Assembly (NCBI GenBank): GCA_001586965.3
Contig: LUCW03000395.1
Location: 1 to 25,000, forward strand
Length of the DNA stretch: 25,000 nt
From: Sphaeroforma sirkka
Lineage: Eukaryota > Opisthokonta > Ichthyosporea > Ichthyophonida
Direction: 5' to 3'
The notes beneath the pieces are model-generated. The model was not told the origin of the DNA. It did not search any database and saw only the letters and a list, made by a program, of their open reading frames with translations. Shown here piece after piece: positions 8,972 to 19,247 of this stretch (position 1 is its first letter; each line of letters opens with the position of its first letter). The translations under genes and the position numbers were made by a program.

Positions 8972-9286
8972 TCCAATAAGTCTTTTTCTTTTTTTAACTT
9001 TTCTTCAGATGGAACTTTATTTATATCAGCTAATGATTAACGTGACTTACGTTATTATGTCTATTTACAAATTAGGCAAGTGGTCATGAACACTTAGTAC
9101 TTCTAGTGAAAATTATTCAATAAAGAACAGCTAGAGGTACGCCCTGTGTGATCGAGGATATTTAGGCTCTTAACAAGAGGCAGTCCCGATCATTCTTACA
9201 CAAGCTACCACTGCTAAATCTAACTGGCTAAATTGTATTTTAGTTTAATATAGTTTGAAACCTAGTAATTTCCATCGAAGTTTACA
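8703..9286. repeat. Fold-back inverted repeat of the unit's 5' noncoding region
   Basis: The segment 9019-9286 is the reverse complement of 8703-8971, with a handful of differences (for example ctaactggctaaattg against caatttagtcagttag). The 47 bases between them (8972-9018) continue the inverted copy through the A-rich run to 'aataagtc', a part absent from the forward arm. The junction shares AAAT: the forward copy reads gatat-AAAT-aaag and the inverted one cca-AAAT-ccaataag. A transcript across it could fold into a hairpin with a stem of about 268 bp. Confidence 0.9.
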
Positions 9287-9666
9287 GTATCCGGTGGAAC
9301 CATGTACGGGTTTGTAGAGTTGGATAGTGTCTCAAAGTAGCCAGCGAGGGTAGCGCCTGTATCATCGGTACCCGGTATGCAGGGTTGGCGCGGAGACCAT
9401 CGTTGGTACACAATATCTTTGAACATTTGAGCATTGCTTTGGGCTGTCAGACGTAGACGGAACGAGTGGTTTGGCAGCCGCTGAACCCAGGGTCTGTTTA
9501 AGTCATAATAGAACCCTCCAAAGATTTGTGGACTAATACGGTCGAGAATCCATAGCAGCCCTTCCGCTGGTCCATGTAAAGTGAGATACGACCGTAGTAG
9601 ATTCTGACTTGAAACAGTCGCGCGCGGGATTTGTTGCGTAGGTGATACAGTCGATGTCGATATCGA
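9262..9666 (-). pseudogene. Open coding fragment, unknown family, ends inside the inverted arm
   Basis: Minus-strand frame open for 134 codons with no ATG at its head (TAA at 9667-9669). It includes the strings GPAEGLLWILDRISPQIFGG, FYYDLNRPWVQRLPNHSFRL and QRWSPRQPCIPGTDDTG, with even composition like a folded protein. The last residues, VNFDGNY then TAG (9262-9264), are encoded by the inverted copy of the neighbouring retroelement, so the original C-terminus was lost at the junction near 9286. Immediately upstream, the next frame (9787-9640) reads an ATG-started piece with CQQCRRLR and MDIIDIDIDC; the two may be one gene split by an indel. I do not recognise either part. It may belong to the same element as 9889-11080, but an A-rich spacer at 9788-9888 separates them. 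Confidence 0.4.
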
Positions 9667-9888
9667 TTATATCCATGGGAGGGGAGGCGTTGGTCCGGAG
9701 GCGGCGACATTGCTGGCATTTGTTGGGGGCGATGGATTTGATTCGTGGGAAGTATCTGGAGATCGAGTCCGAAGGTGTGGCCACCACAGATAAGTATACA
9801 GGGATAATATTTTTTTTTCAACAAATGGCAAGTATGTATATTACAATGTATGAACAAATGGTATGGCTCTCATAGTCGCTGTAGTGGT

Positions 9889-11080
9889 TCAGGAAAGATT
9901 AGCGTTTGCCGGGATTTGCGGATTAGGCGAGAAGAGGTTTGCATTATGCTTTGCTTGGTAAGCCTTCTGAAGACGATCCGCGATAGATTGGAGGATGTCT
10001 GCGTTAGTGGAATTGACAAGTGGGATCAGTAGTGCATCCATGCTGCGGTCAAGAATTTTTGGCGCTCGTTCATGTGTGCAGCGGGCCTCCCGCTTGATGC
10101 GGAGATATTGGATTAAAGCTGCTTTCGTAGCGTCGGGATGTTGTTGGGAGCGGGGGTCGATGTTTTCATCAAGCTGCCATTTCCATGTAAGTGCTGCATG
10201 TCGTTTAACCTGGGCGACAGCGTCGCTAGGAACACAAAGGCGGATGAAACTGGTGGAGCTTCCGCGGCGATTTGGTTGAGATACCGATTTAGACGGAAGA
10301 TACCAGAGAAAGTGGTGGCGATTGAGGACTGGTTGGGCATGCCAGTATTTTTCAAATACTGATTGGGATAGGGGCTTGCCGTTAGGGAAAATTGCTCGGA
10401 AGAAGAGCCATACCGGAGTTATGTCATCCATTTCATGAAGAGTTTTGTCCGGCATCGGGCGGCCCACCACTTTCGTCAAAAGGTGTTCGGGTACTGGCGG
10501 CTGCGGTTGGGACTGAGAAGCTGGTAGGGTCGGGCGTTTTTTAGGGCTCGGTTTTGTAGGTTTGTCCACTTTTGAGCGGTAGCTGGGAGGCTCACTGCTG
10601 CTATTGGGTGCCTGTGACCGCGGTCTTTTTGCTTGTGGAGCCAAATCGGAAAGTGTCGGGTGTGTCTTTATTTATAGGTGCACGGGTTTGAGATTTAAGG
10701 TCCCGGAGTTTAGATTCACGGTTGGTTGTTTTTGCACAGAGGTTGGTGAGCATTTGGTGTATGGTTGATTTCCATTGGTCATCAGTCAAAGGCTCTTTGG
10801 AGATGGGCCTATCATTGTTCGGGGTTGTTAGAGCCAGTCCCAAAATTTGATTGAGATTGGCCTGTAGAGTACTGACCTGGGCAGAGAGGTTTGTGATCGA
10901 TTTTTGTATGTCCAATTTCCATTGGTCATTGGGTAAGGAGCCGTTGGGGACGAACGTCTCAATTGGGGATTCGGCCTGGCCCGACATTTTTCGCGGATGT
11001 GGGACTGTGGGGCTGTGGTAGTGTGGGTCCCCAGACTCCTTACTGTATTTTATTTTTTTGATTGGAAATCCAAATTTCAA
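9889..11080 (-). pseudogene. Frameshifted coding remnant, coiled-coil-like N-terminus (possible retroelement ORF1/Gag)
   Basis: Two overlapping minus-strand frames. The first runs 11080-10601 with ATGs at 11080 and 10987 (MSGQAESP). It contains an internal duplication, PNDQWKLDIQKSITNLSAQV and LTDDQWKSTIHQMLTNLCAK, with hydrophobic spacing suggestive of a coiled coil. The second opens after a TAA near 10669 and runs to TGA at 9889. It has no ATG at its head (the first possible start is TTG) and is offset by +1, so it most likely continues the first after a one-base indel or a programmed shift. It has a Pro/Ser/Lys-rich basic start (KPTKPSPKKRP), then an ordered-looking part with PVWLFFRAIFPNGKPL, FEKYWHAQP and LTWKWQLDE, about 250 residues in all. 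Composition is more GC-rich than its surroundings. Coiled coil plus basic region is seen in LINE ORF1 and some Gags, but I see no zinc knuckle, RT or other diagnostic motif here. Confidence 0.5.
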
Positions 11081-12150
11081 GTCAACGTTTTGGTGGGGTC
11101 TGTGGGTTTTTGAAAGTGGTATGCAGTTCTACACTGGTGACCTACTGGTCACCGAGATTTACGTTTCGGAGACGAAAATTTAATCAAAGGTCCATCGTGA
11201 AAAATAAATATGGGGAAGTGAAAAATATATATAGTGTGCCAGTGTAGATAAAAATGTTAGTGTTTACGTGGTTTGTTTGTGTGTTATTGATTTATTGATA
11301 GGTAGGTGCCCACGAACCCTTGTCCCCACCTTTTCTAAAAATAGAAATGTTTATCGTTTGGGCCCACGATGGCACAACCCCGTGTCCGCACTTTTTTCTA
11401 AAAATAGAAATGTTTAGGTCTATAAAAACCCAATAAGAATTTCCGGATACATGACTCATCATTCGGGACACGCCAAGATTCAGGGTAAAATAAATACCGA
11501 AGAGTCTTGGAAAATTCATTAGAAGTCCCGAAACTCCTAAAAAAAAAAAAAAAACAAAAAACTTTATTTAAAATAATAAATTGGAACAGAAGGCTATGTA
11601 AAATATGCAAATATTGAAATATTTATGTGCCCAGAGACCTATTATTTAAGGACAATAGGAGTATATTTTGTTATGGCAATACAAATGATTTCTTAAAAAA
11701 GACTTCAAAAAGGGTTGGAAATTTCAAATTTGAAGACTTCCGAACTAAAAAAATTAACAGCTGGAGGCCTCCGTCTCTAAGAGATGGCTGGAGCCAGATT
11801 GGAAAGTGGTGATTGGTGAAGTCGGATAATTTCGTACATATTTCCTCATAGCTTTCTTGACTTCTTCTGTGTTCAATTTTTAAAGGCTATGATTTGAGAT
11901 TTCATTGATCTCTATGCATTGCCATTTTGATTTTTATGCTTCCAGTTTCTAACAAGAATTGGACTAAAATGCTATGACGTTTCATTCAATTCATTGTTTC
12001 TCACCCTCAAAACTATTTTTGTTTTTGTTGTGAGTATTTGTGTTTTTCTAGCAACTATTTATTTTTAAGAAAAAATAACTGCAAAACAGATATTTATTTA
12101 TTTTGTATGGCACTGTTCTTTTAGAATTCGACAATAGGTCTCTTGTTGTA
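11081..12150. other. AT-rich noncoding stretch with a palindrome and a 61-bp duplication
   Basis: I see no supported gene. There is a short hairpin GGTGACC-tact-GGTCACC at 11136-11153, a TATA-like aaatatatatag near 11224, and two diverged copies of a ~61 bp block, both ending ctaaaaatagaaatgttta (11333-11352 and 11397-11416). A15 lies near 11540-11554. The first part could be the 5' flank or leader of the minus-strand remnant at 9889-11080. Confidence 0.5.
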
Positions 12151-13434
12151 TACAAAAGTTGAAAAGTATGGTGCCAAGAAGTCGAACTTTCAAAGGCATT
12201 TTCCTAAAAATAAAAATAAAGTATTTAGCTGCGGCCGACTTATATTTCTGTAGAGCTCATTGGCTTACAGTGAATAATCGATTCAGTGCCGAGTACCGAG
12301 TGCCGAGCCGGCGAGTCAGTGTCTCAGAGTCTCAGACTCTCAGGCTACACTCAGTGCTGAGTGAGTACCCCTCGGAAACCGGGAAACGAGAAGACATTAC
12401 CCTACAACTCTAGCAGTCTATTTAAATTTAAAACTATAAAGGAATTTGAAAGTAGCCTTCAAAAGTGTTTGATTGGCTTGTGAGAATATTTTTCTTACGA
12501 TTTGGATACGAGTAACTTGTGCAAATTACAGTGACAGTGCAAATTGCAATCTCACAATCTGTCACTGTGGCGGTCTGAAAATACTCTGTACTCATGTAAG
12601 TAGAAATTATATTCAATATTTTTTAATTGTTTTGTATTCGTAGCCTTTATTATTTTCTAAAATTTTCTTTTTAAAAAATGTACTAACAAAACAGTGCATA
12701 TTTTTGTCAGGAGGGTTTAGCTCATGACGGATGTATTAGTGACTCGACACTCGATAGTCGACAGACTTGTCACTCTCGGAGTCTCTAAACTTAGAGTGAC
12801 GAGTCGTTTCGACAGTCGAAGACACCTCGACGGATGATAACCCCCGTTCCATTGTCTTGTGAATATACTTAAAGACTGCGACCACTAAGTCTGACTTTTG
12901 AATTGCCATATGCTTGACGCTTAAGCCTGACACCTTATCGGTAACACTTAAAATTTCGTCCATTAAGTCTGACGTTTGAGGATGCGTTAGCGTTAAACTT
13001 TAAAACGTTTTTCTTTGTTGGTAGGTCATTGAGTGATTGAGGTCACCGATATGTATTTTAAGGCTGAGGTAAGCCAAAATTATATTTTTCAATTTTCAAT
13101 TTTAGAATGGACAGTCCATGTTTCTGTCTATTTGTATGTAATATATATATGAAGTACATACGTAAACATAATATAAACCATTGTATACACAATTTTTGAC
13201 GTACAACAAAATGTGTGTGAAGTTAGGCATGTCGCATTGTTTTAACCGAGACGTCGTGCATTGAATAACCTGTACACGAAACATATGCGGTACAATATAC
13301 ACACACAGCTAGGAATGTATATTAGCGACAATGTATTTATATTTATACTGTTCATAGGTCATTAGTATATACTCTAAATATATTCGTAATAAAATGTACA
13401 GAAATCGTTTAAATCACGATGGGATAGTAGATAC
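12151..13434. other. Noncoding stretch with GAGTC/CAGAG-rich islands
   Basis: No gene recognised. 12288-12372 is dense in gccgag, gagtc and cagtgc words, and 12735-12835 in ctcgac, gtcgac and gagtc words. 12880-12985 has short imperfect repeats (taagtctgacttttgaa at about 12885 and taagtctgacgtttgag at about 12963). A 75-codon open frame on the minus strand at 12736-12963 overlaps the repetitive part and shows no known motif, so I do not call it. Confidence 0.4.
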
Positions 13435-13782
<348 letters not shown>

Positions 13783-13787
<5 letters not shown>

Positions 13788-15059
13788 CAGCGTTGCCTAT
13801 CTGTAAATACTTGTTGATGTCCGTGTATGATTCGAAAGAGTGCCTTCTTCTTCATGATTTTAGCAGAGAGTATTCTGTAGTGCCTCTGTGCACTGTAATA
13901 TCCATGAATGTCGTAGGTCACACAGGCGCACATCGTTGTTGGACAAACTTCTAGTAAACTTAAACACTCGGCCATGCAGTGTGCGAGAAGCTTATCATCA
14001 TTAGGCCGATAGACAGGAGAATAATGCAGGCATTCTCGCCTCTCTATACTCTGTATCCTGAGTATCGCCTCTCTGCCAGCGCACTAACATATAATCTCCT
14101 TGGATGTTCAGTTGTAATAATTGTTATCATGTATGTATAGTAATGGTATATTGTGTAATTGTGTTGGTGTACACAGTGTAGGTCAAAAGACACTCACTGT
14201 CACTACGCTTTTTACTTTACAAAGAGTACAATTTACACCGAGTTAGTCTGAATGTCAGACTGTAGTCATAAGTATATTTATATTTCAGGAATGAAGTACG
14301 CAAATCTGACCCGATTTGTATAAACAAAAATGTTATTTTTGGATTTTAGTTCGCGTAGCTCTTTGTTCATTGGACAATACGATATGATCCCGATTAAAAT
14401 TGATTTTTTTAAATTGCCGATTGTAAGCGATGACTTATAAATACGTATGCTTTTTAACGTGTAGAATGCATCGCGTTAGCATTAAAAGTTGGACGTTTAT
14501 ACTGATATGTAGCAATTACCTTACGAGGCACGAGCCCAGCGCCCCAGCAGTGCCAGCACAGTGCACACACAACAACAACAAGCGAGAGAGGGAGGTTCTC
14601 AAGTTCAAGGTGTTAGTACACACTACACAATACACAGGTCAATACTGAATACAGAGTCAGAGTCTCAGAGAGTGGAGACTGGAGAGTCGCAAAATATCTT
14701 TAGATGACACACGGGCCACGGCAGATATTTCTTTTTATACCCCACCCCCGAACCCCCCCCCAGTCCTCGGACTTTGGTGAGTCTGGTCTCTTTTAAAAAA
14801 TGGCCAATGAATTACTATTAATTTGTTTACCCTCGTTAAAGTCCACAGTGACATGCCTCACTATGTAGTCACTTGTCACCCTTTTAAAAAAACCTCCCCC
14901 CCAGCTTACAGCTTTACAATTCGCTCGACAAGTCGACAACTCTGCTTGTTCTAAGAAATGTCTCATTGTTTATTTCTGTTTCTTGTTTTGTTTTTTAATT
15001 TAAAAAAGTATATAAATTGTTTGGGGGGGGTTTTTTTTCCTGGGCTGGTGTGTATTTTT
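13783..15059. other. Noncoding stretch, no gene recognised
   Basis: AT-rich with C-rich patches (ccccacccccgaaccccccccc at 14741-14762 in two runs, cctccccccc near 14891) and a GAGTC/CAGAG-type island at 14650-14692. A recurring CTTTTAAAAAA word is seen at about 14789 and 14881. The open frame at 13676-13975 on the minus strand ends in the TA tract and has no recognisable domain. Confidence 0.4.
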
Positions 15060-15200
15060 CGCTACAACGACATGTCCGGACGTCATGTCTTGTATTACAG
15101 TCAGAAGTGCGATATACGTCATGATGTTCTCTTTCAGGACATATCGCAATGGGTCGGAAACTAGTTTGCTACGAAGACATGTTTTTTCGTATACCAGGCC
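15060..15200 (+). repeat. GACATGT-module dispersed repeat, copy A
   Basis: Starts cgctacaacgacatgtcc and ends gtataccaggcc. The part 15111-15200 (gatatacgtcatgatgttctc ... gggtcggaaactagtttgct ... gtataccaggcc) matches 18444-18535 in the same orientation with only scattered differences. Internally, gctacaacgacatgtc and gctacgaagacatgtt are direct repeats. This fits a short non-autonomous transposon or a diverged satellite-like family; no terminal inverted repeats or target duplication could be confirmed. Confidence 0.65.
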
Positions 15201-17259
15201 AGGAAGTTTCCAGCTCATGTATCAGACTGTCAGTGTGTCATGTGTGTATAATATAATTCATGGCCCTCTGGAATTGTCACACGCTCTGATAGAAATAGGG
15301 TTTCCACTCCATTTTTCATCCAGTGGCTGATTTCTCTCTATGTACAACTAGTAGGGACTCTCTACTCTAGAGAGAGAGTAGAGAGTAGAGCGAAGGAGAG
15401 TAAATCAGTATTAGGGACTAGGGATTAAATAGAGAGAGAGTGAGTCGTCACTCGTTTCATTGTCCATTGAGAGGGCCATGCTCATGCTCACATGCCACAT
15501 GGTGACACACAATGCTGAATTGCTGATGGCCCCATGTAATACCTTTTTTTTTTTTACATTTATGATGTACGTTGTAAATAAAAATTTTATTTTATTTTAC
15601 AACTACTAAGTAAAAAAAAATCATTTATATATATAACTACTGTCATGTAAAAGAAAAAGAAAATGTTCTATATAACTACTGTCAAGTAAAGTAAAAAGAA
15701 AATGTTGAAAAACTGACATACCTCTGGCCCTCTGCACATTATTTTGGTGCAGTCAGAGTCAAGAGTTATTGATGAAGTCTGCTGACTCGCTAAGCCGCTT
15801 GAGCCTTGAAATATATGACAAAACCTTCCACCTACTGGAATAAAGAACGGTACTGATTGTGAATTCGAGAGTGTAAGAAAAGTATTTGCCGATATGCGGA
15901 CATTGCGGAATCGCGGAGCTGAGTCCTGCTGCTTAGATATGAGGCTGATGACTCCTTGTCACTATGGCAGCTTGTGAGTTATAAGTAGTGATTTGTGACG
16001 CTATGGCATGTGTCCACTCACTGTCCCCATTGACTTCTTCTAAACGAGGCTGGCCCGCTGTGCATGAGATGGGCTGTGGCTGTTGGTCTTAAGTACTGCC
16101 TGTGTCTCGAATACTATTTTTCACTTCAATTGTTGCATCATAATTCTATGACAAATAGCACCCAAAGACGAGGTCCATTCCCCATCAGGACCAGGCAATT
16201 CGCAGTCACAGGACGAAGGTCACAGCCCCGAGAAGCTTCTACCAGAGTTGATTCACTCTTGTGATTCGTCTGCCCGTGCTGGGTTTAAAGTTTTCAGATC
16301 ACAGAGTCTGTACAGGTATTCAGATCATAAATATACACTCTATTGTCTTCATTCATTATTGAAGAAAGTAGCCGGAAACTATGAATTTATTTACTTGCTG
16401 AGGGCGCTGAACGTCAAACAAATTAAAAGTCAAAATACTAATGTATAGCATGATTTCAATTTAAAAATAATAAAACACATTTGCCTCCAATTCCAAGTTC
16501 CTACTAGACTTACTAGCAATAGATAGATTAAGTGTATTTAATAGCAGAGGGAGAGGGAAATATTACCTTGGTGGCTTGTCCATCTAGTTTTCACAAGAGA
16601 AATTATTGATCGCTGAGCCAGTCCGCCACAGCACACAAGAATCGCCAACCGTCACCTCATGAACTAACAAAGAGTTTTTATACATAGTGACTCCACGGAA
16701 ATGTAATGCTGAATCATTGATCTATCCCCAAAGACCCAGAGATCGCATCCTATTGGCAGCTGTAATGTTCATTGACTACCTCTCTCGGCAAACGACTATG
16801 CCTCCAGCCCGTCGTCGGCTCGTTTTCTGCATGCGATCCGTCTAGCAATTTTGCCTCATCGGGCTGTTCCACTCATAAACCCTGACCACTTTCTACAACA
16901 CCCATGTAGTCTCTCTATCGACTTCGATCCGCTTGTCCAAAAGTTGTCTTGCTCTCGCTCCAGAGATGATGTCTTATGTGTATCCAATTTCCCGTAGCTC
17001 AACATCCCATCCCGTAATTTGGTCGGATAGAAACCTTATAACACCCGAAATAGAATCTATAGCCTCCTAATCCCTATGCTATTTTAAACATACCATGTAG
17101 AAACCATGTACTGCTAGTTCATCAGTATTATCCACCCTCTACTACAAAAAGAGTTAGCAAAAATAAAAAAATCGCCCACCCAGAGGTGAGCCGTGAGTCG
17201 TGAGCTGAGTTGGTAAACGAAGCCGACATTTGAGCAAACAACATGACATACATATCGTG
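15201..17259. other. Noncoding stretch with short repeats, no gene recognised
   Basis: 15345-15450 is a GA/CT-rich patch with a perfect hairpin actctctactct / agagtagagagt (15357-15368 and 15375-15386). A 39-bp tandem pair (tatataactactgtca...gaaaatgtt) lies at about 15630-15706. The stretch 16060-17100 is less AT-rich and translates into short unlinked pieces, so it may be old decayed coding DNA, but nothing is recognisable. Confidence 0.4.
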
Positions 17260-17410
17260 AGGGCTTTTCCTAGGACATGTCGGTCACGACATGGTATTGT
17301 CGGGTCTGCTAGAGAGGCGACATCATGTACATTGAATACAGCTAAACGCTATGTCATACATGTCGCCGCGTCATTTTTTTAGGGGTGTACGTCGTTGTCG
17401 TATATAAATC
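17260..17410. repeat. GACATGT-module sequence, copy B (diverged)
   Basis: Contains aggacatgtcgg, cacgacatgg, ggcgacatcatgta (17316-17329) and its near-inverse tacatgtcgcc (17357-17367), giving a potential hairpin. It shares the GACATG/CATGTC vocabulary of 15060-15200 and 18369-18535, but alignment along its length is poor, so membership in the same family is tentative. Confidence 0.35.
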
Positions 17411-18368
17411 CACCTCATGAGCCTCCCTATTTTAAAATAGAGTACAGTCACTGCAGTGTAAACTGAAAATTAAATAGAAGATAAAAACATTCTCTTTTTG
17501 TCATTTCTATTCTAAATAGTATATACTACTCTTATCATCAATAGTAAATAAAGTGAGAAGCTCGGGAATGTGGCCTGCCGTGGTGAGGTATTAGAGACGT
17601 TTAGGTACCTCTCAATCTCACAGCAATCCCAAGGCCCTAAGCCATGTGGTGTAATCGTTTTTGAAAAAAGAGAAAAATAAACAAAAACTATTACAAATGA
17701 TGGTTAGCGACGAGAGTTCGACAATGACTTGCCGTGTGCCAGTTTTTTTTCTTCCGAATTCCATCCCGCCGAGAGAGAGGCAGTCATTGGCATTGTTTGG
17801 CACTTGGCAGTTGGCACTGTGGCAGTCTAGTCTGTCAGAGTCTATTTATATGATTAGTCTATCGTCAATTTTGTGACTTTCCCCCCCACGCATTCTCGTT
17901 TGGCGCTTCTCAAATCTCGCCTCGTGGTATTTACCCTTTAAAAAATAAATAGGCCTCGGACTCTCGGAGACTCGAACTCTTTTTCGCCTTTCAGACTTTC
18001 TGTTCCCCTCTTTAAAAAAAAGTCTGAAGTATGTAGTATAGAGAAATAAAAATCGAGTAAAAATTCTATGTTGGTTTGTTGACATTATACGCATCTCTCA
18101 GGCCTCAGCTGGAGCTCCCCAAAGGCCCAAAGGCAGCTGGATAAATAACTCTCAGGTCACAGGTGTGAGGAAAGGCCACTCAGGCCCGTCAGGCTCATGA
18201 AGGCTCAAGAAGGCAATGTCAGCGCAGTGTTTGTTTTTTTATAAAGAAATCAGAAACAGAAAGAAAAATAAAAAATAAATAATACCAGAACATCATTGCA
18301 TTCTATTAGACTATAATAACTCACTGCCGGCTTTAACTTTTACTGCGCTGGTTTAAGATAGCACTTTT
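17411..18368. other. Noncoding stretch with GAGTC and CAGGC-rich patches
   Basis: No gene recognised. 17765-17850 is rich in gagag, ggcact and gtctg words, 17950-17995 in gactc words, and 18098-18222 in aaggc/caggc words. CTTTAAAAAA words recur at about 17936 and 18009. A minus-strand GAGTTCGAGTC near 17963-17973 resembles a B box but has no tRNA fold around it. Confidence 0.4.
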
Positions 18369-18535
18369 CGCCATGACGACATGTTAAGACCGTCGGAAAC
18401 TACTTCACAATGACGATATGTCTTTTATTATACTCCGATATCCGATATACGTCATGATATTCTCCTAAGACGACATAACGTGACGGGTCGGAAACTAGTT
18501 TGCTACAAAGACATGTCTTCATCGTATACCAGGCC
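18369..18535 (+). repeat. GACATGT-module dispersed repeat, copy C
   Basis: Same family as 15060-15200 and same orientation. It is longer because the module is duplicated inside it: cgtcggaaactacttc...gatatgtctttt (about 18391-18428) and gggtcggaaactagtttgct...gacatgtcttc (about 18485-18520), offset 95 bp. It ends with the same gtataccaggcc. Confidence 0.65.
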
Positions 18536-19247
18536 GAATAACAAGAAGAGAAGGCTATTGAAAATACAGTTGAAAATATGAAAGCTATGGATGTAATAAG
18601 TATTTTGAAATTGTATCCGTCCTATTAGTGCTCGTGAGCCTGTGCCCTGTGAGACCGAGGCTGATTCACATTGTTGCTCTCTGATGTTATTGAGGACTCG
18701 TCTGGACTCGAGCCTCGAGGTCCGAGGAGTGTAAATAAAAACTTGCACTCACACTCTCTATCTCTTTTTAATAACTATTTACTCTCTTTCTCCCTAGAGA
18801 GAGAGAGAGAGTAGAGAGATTTATATATTACAAATAGCCTACTAGATACATAAAAATAACTCACTGCAATTACTAATTTGATTTTGTATGTATGTACATA
18901 CATATGCACGAAAATTATCAGCGTATCATACGACAACATACAATGCCAATCGTACATGTATTTTATTTTACACCAGTATCAGGAGTAAAATATAAGAGCA
19001 AGCTCTTTCCAGTTTTTTCTAAAACCCTAAAACAAATGGGCTCACGGTCTCGAGCTCTCAGCGACGTAATAGCAGACTTCACCGCAAACGGCAAAACGTA
19101 CAATACAATCCGCATGCAAATGTAGAGAATACGTCTTGCTGTCTTCGAGGCGTATATTTTTAAAACAATAATAACGCAGCTTGCAGTTAGTACTTGAGTG
19201 GACGTCACTTGCTTTATCTCAAAATATATTGAGCTGCCATAGACAAG
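18536..19247. other. Upstream flank of the T-box gene
   Basis: No separate gene supported. It contains a GAGTC/CTCGAG-rich patch (18650-18730) and a CT/GA tract pair (18760-18815, ctctctttctccctagagagagagagagag). Closer to the gene, gacgtcac (19201-19208) contains a CRE-like ACGTCA core about 45 bp before the ATG. I see no clear TATA box at a sensible distance, and the transcription start cannot be placed. Confidence 0.35.

Noticed and set aside
12736..12963. 75-codon minus-strand frame as a small gene
   Set aside because: It overlaps short internal repeats, has no recognisable domain and no supporting context.
16064..17100. Possible decayed coding region (less AT-rich, pieces such as a 66-codon frame at 16064-16264)
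   Set aside because: Six-frame reading gives only short unlinked pieces with no recognisable motif order, unlike the pol remnant at 1-737.
17950..17980. tRNA B box (GAGTTCGAGTC on the minus strand)
   Set aside because: No A box, no T-stem of proper length and no cloverleaf around it; it lies in a GAGTC-rich patch where the match is expected by chance.
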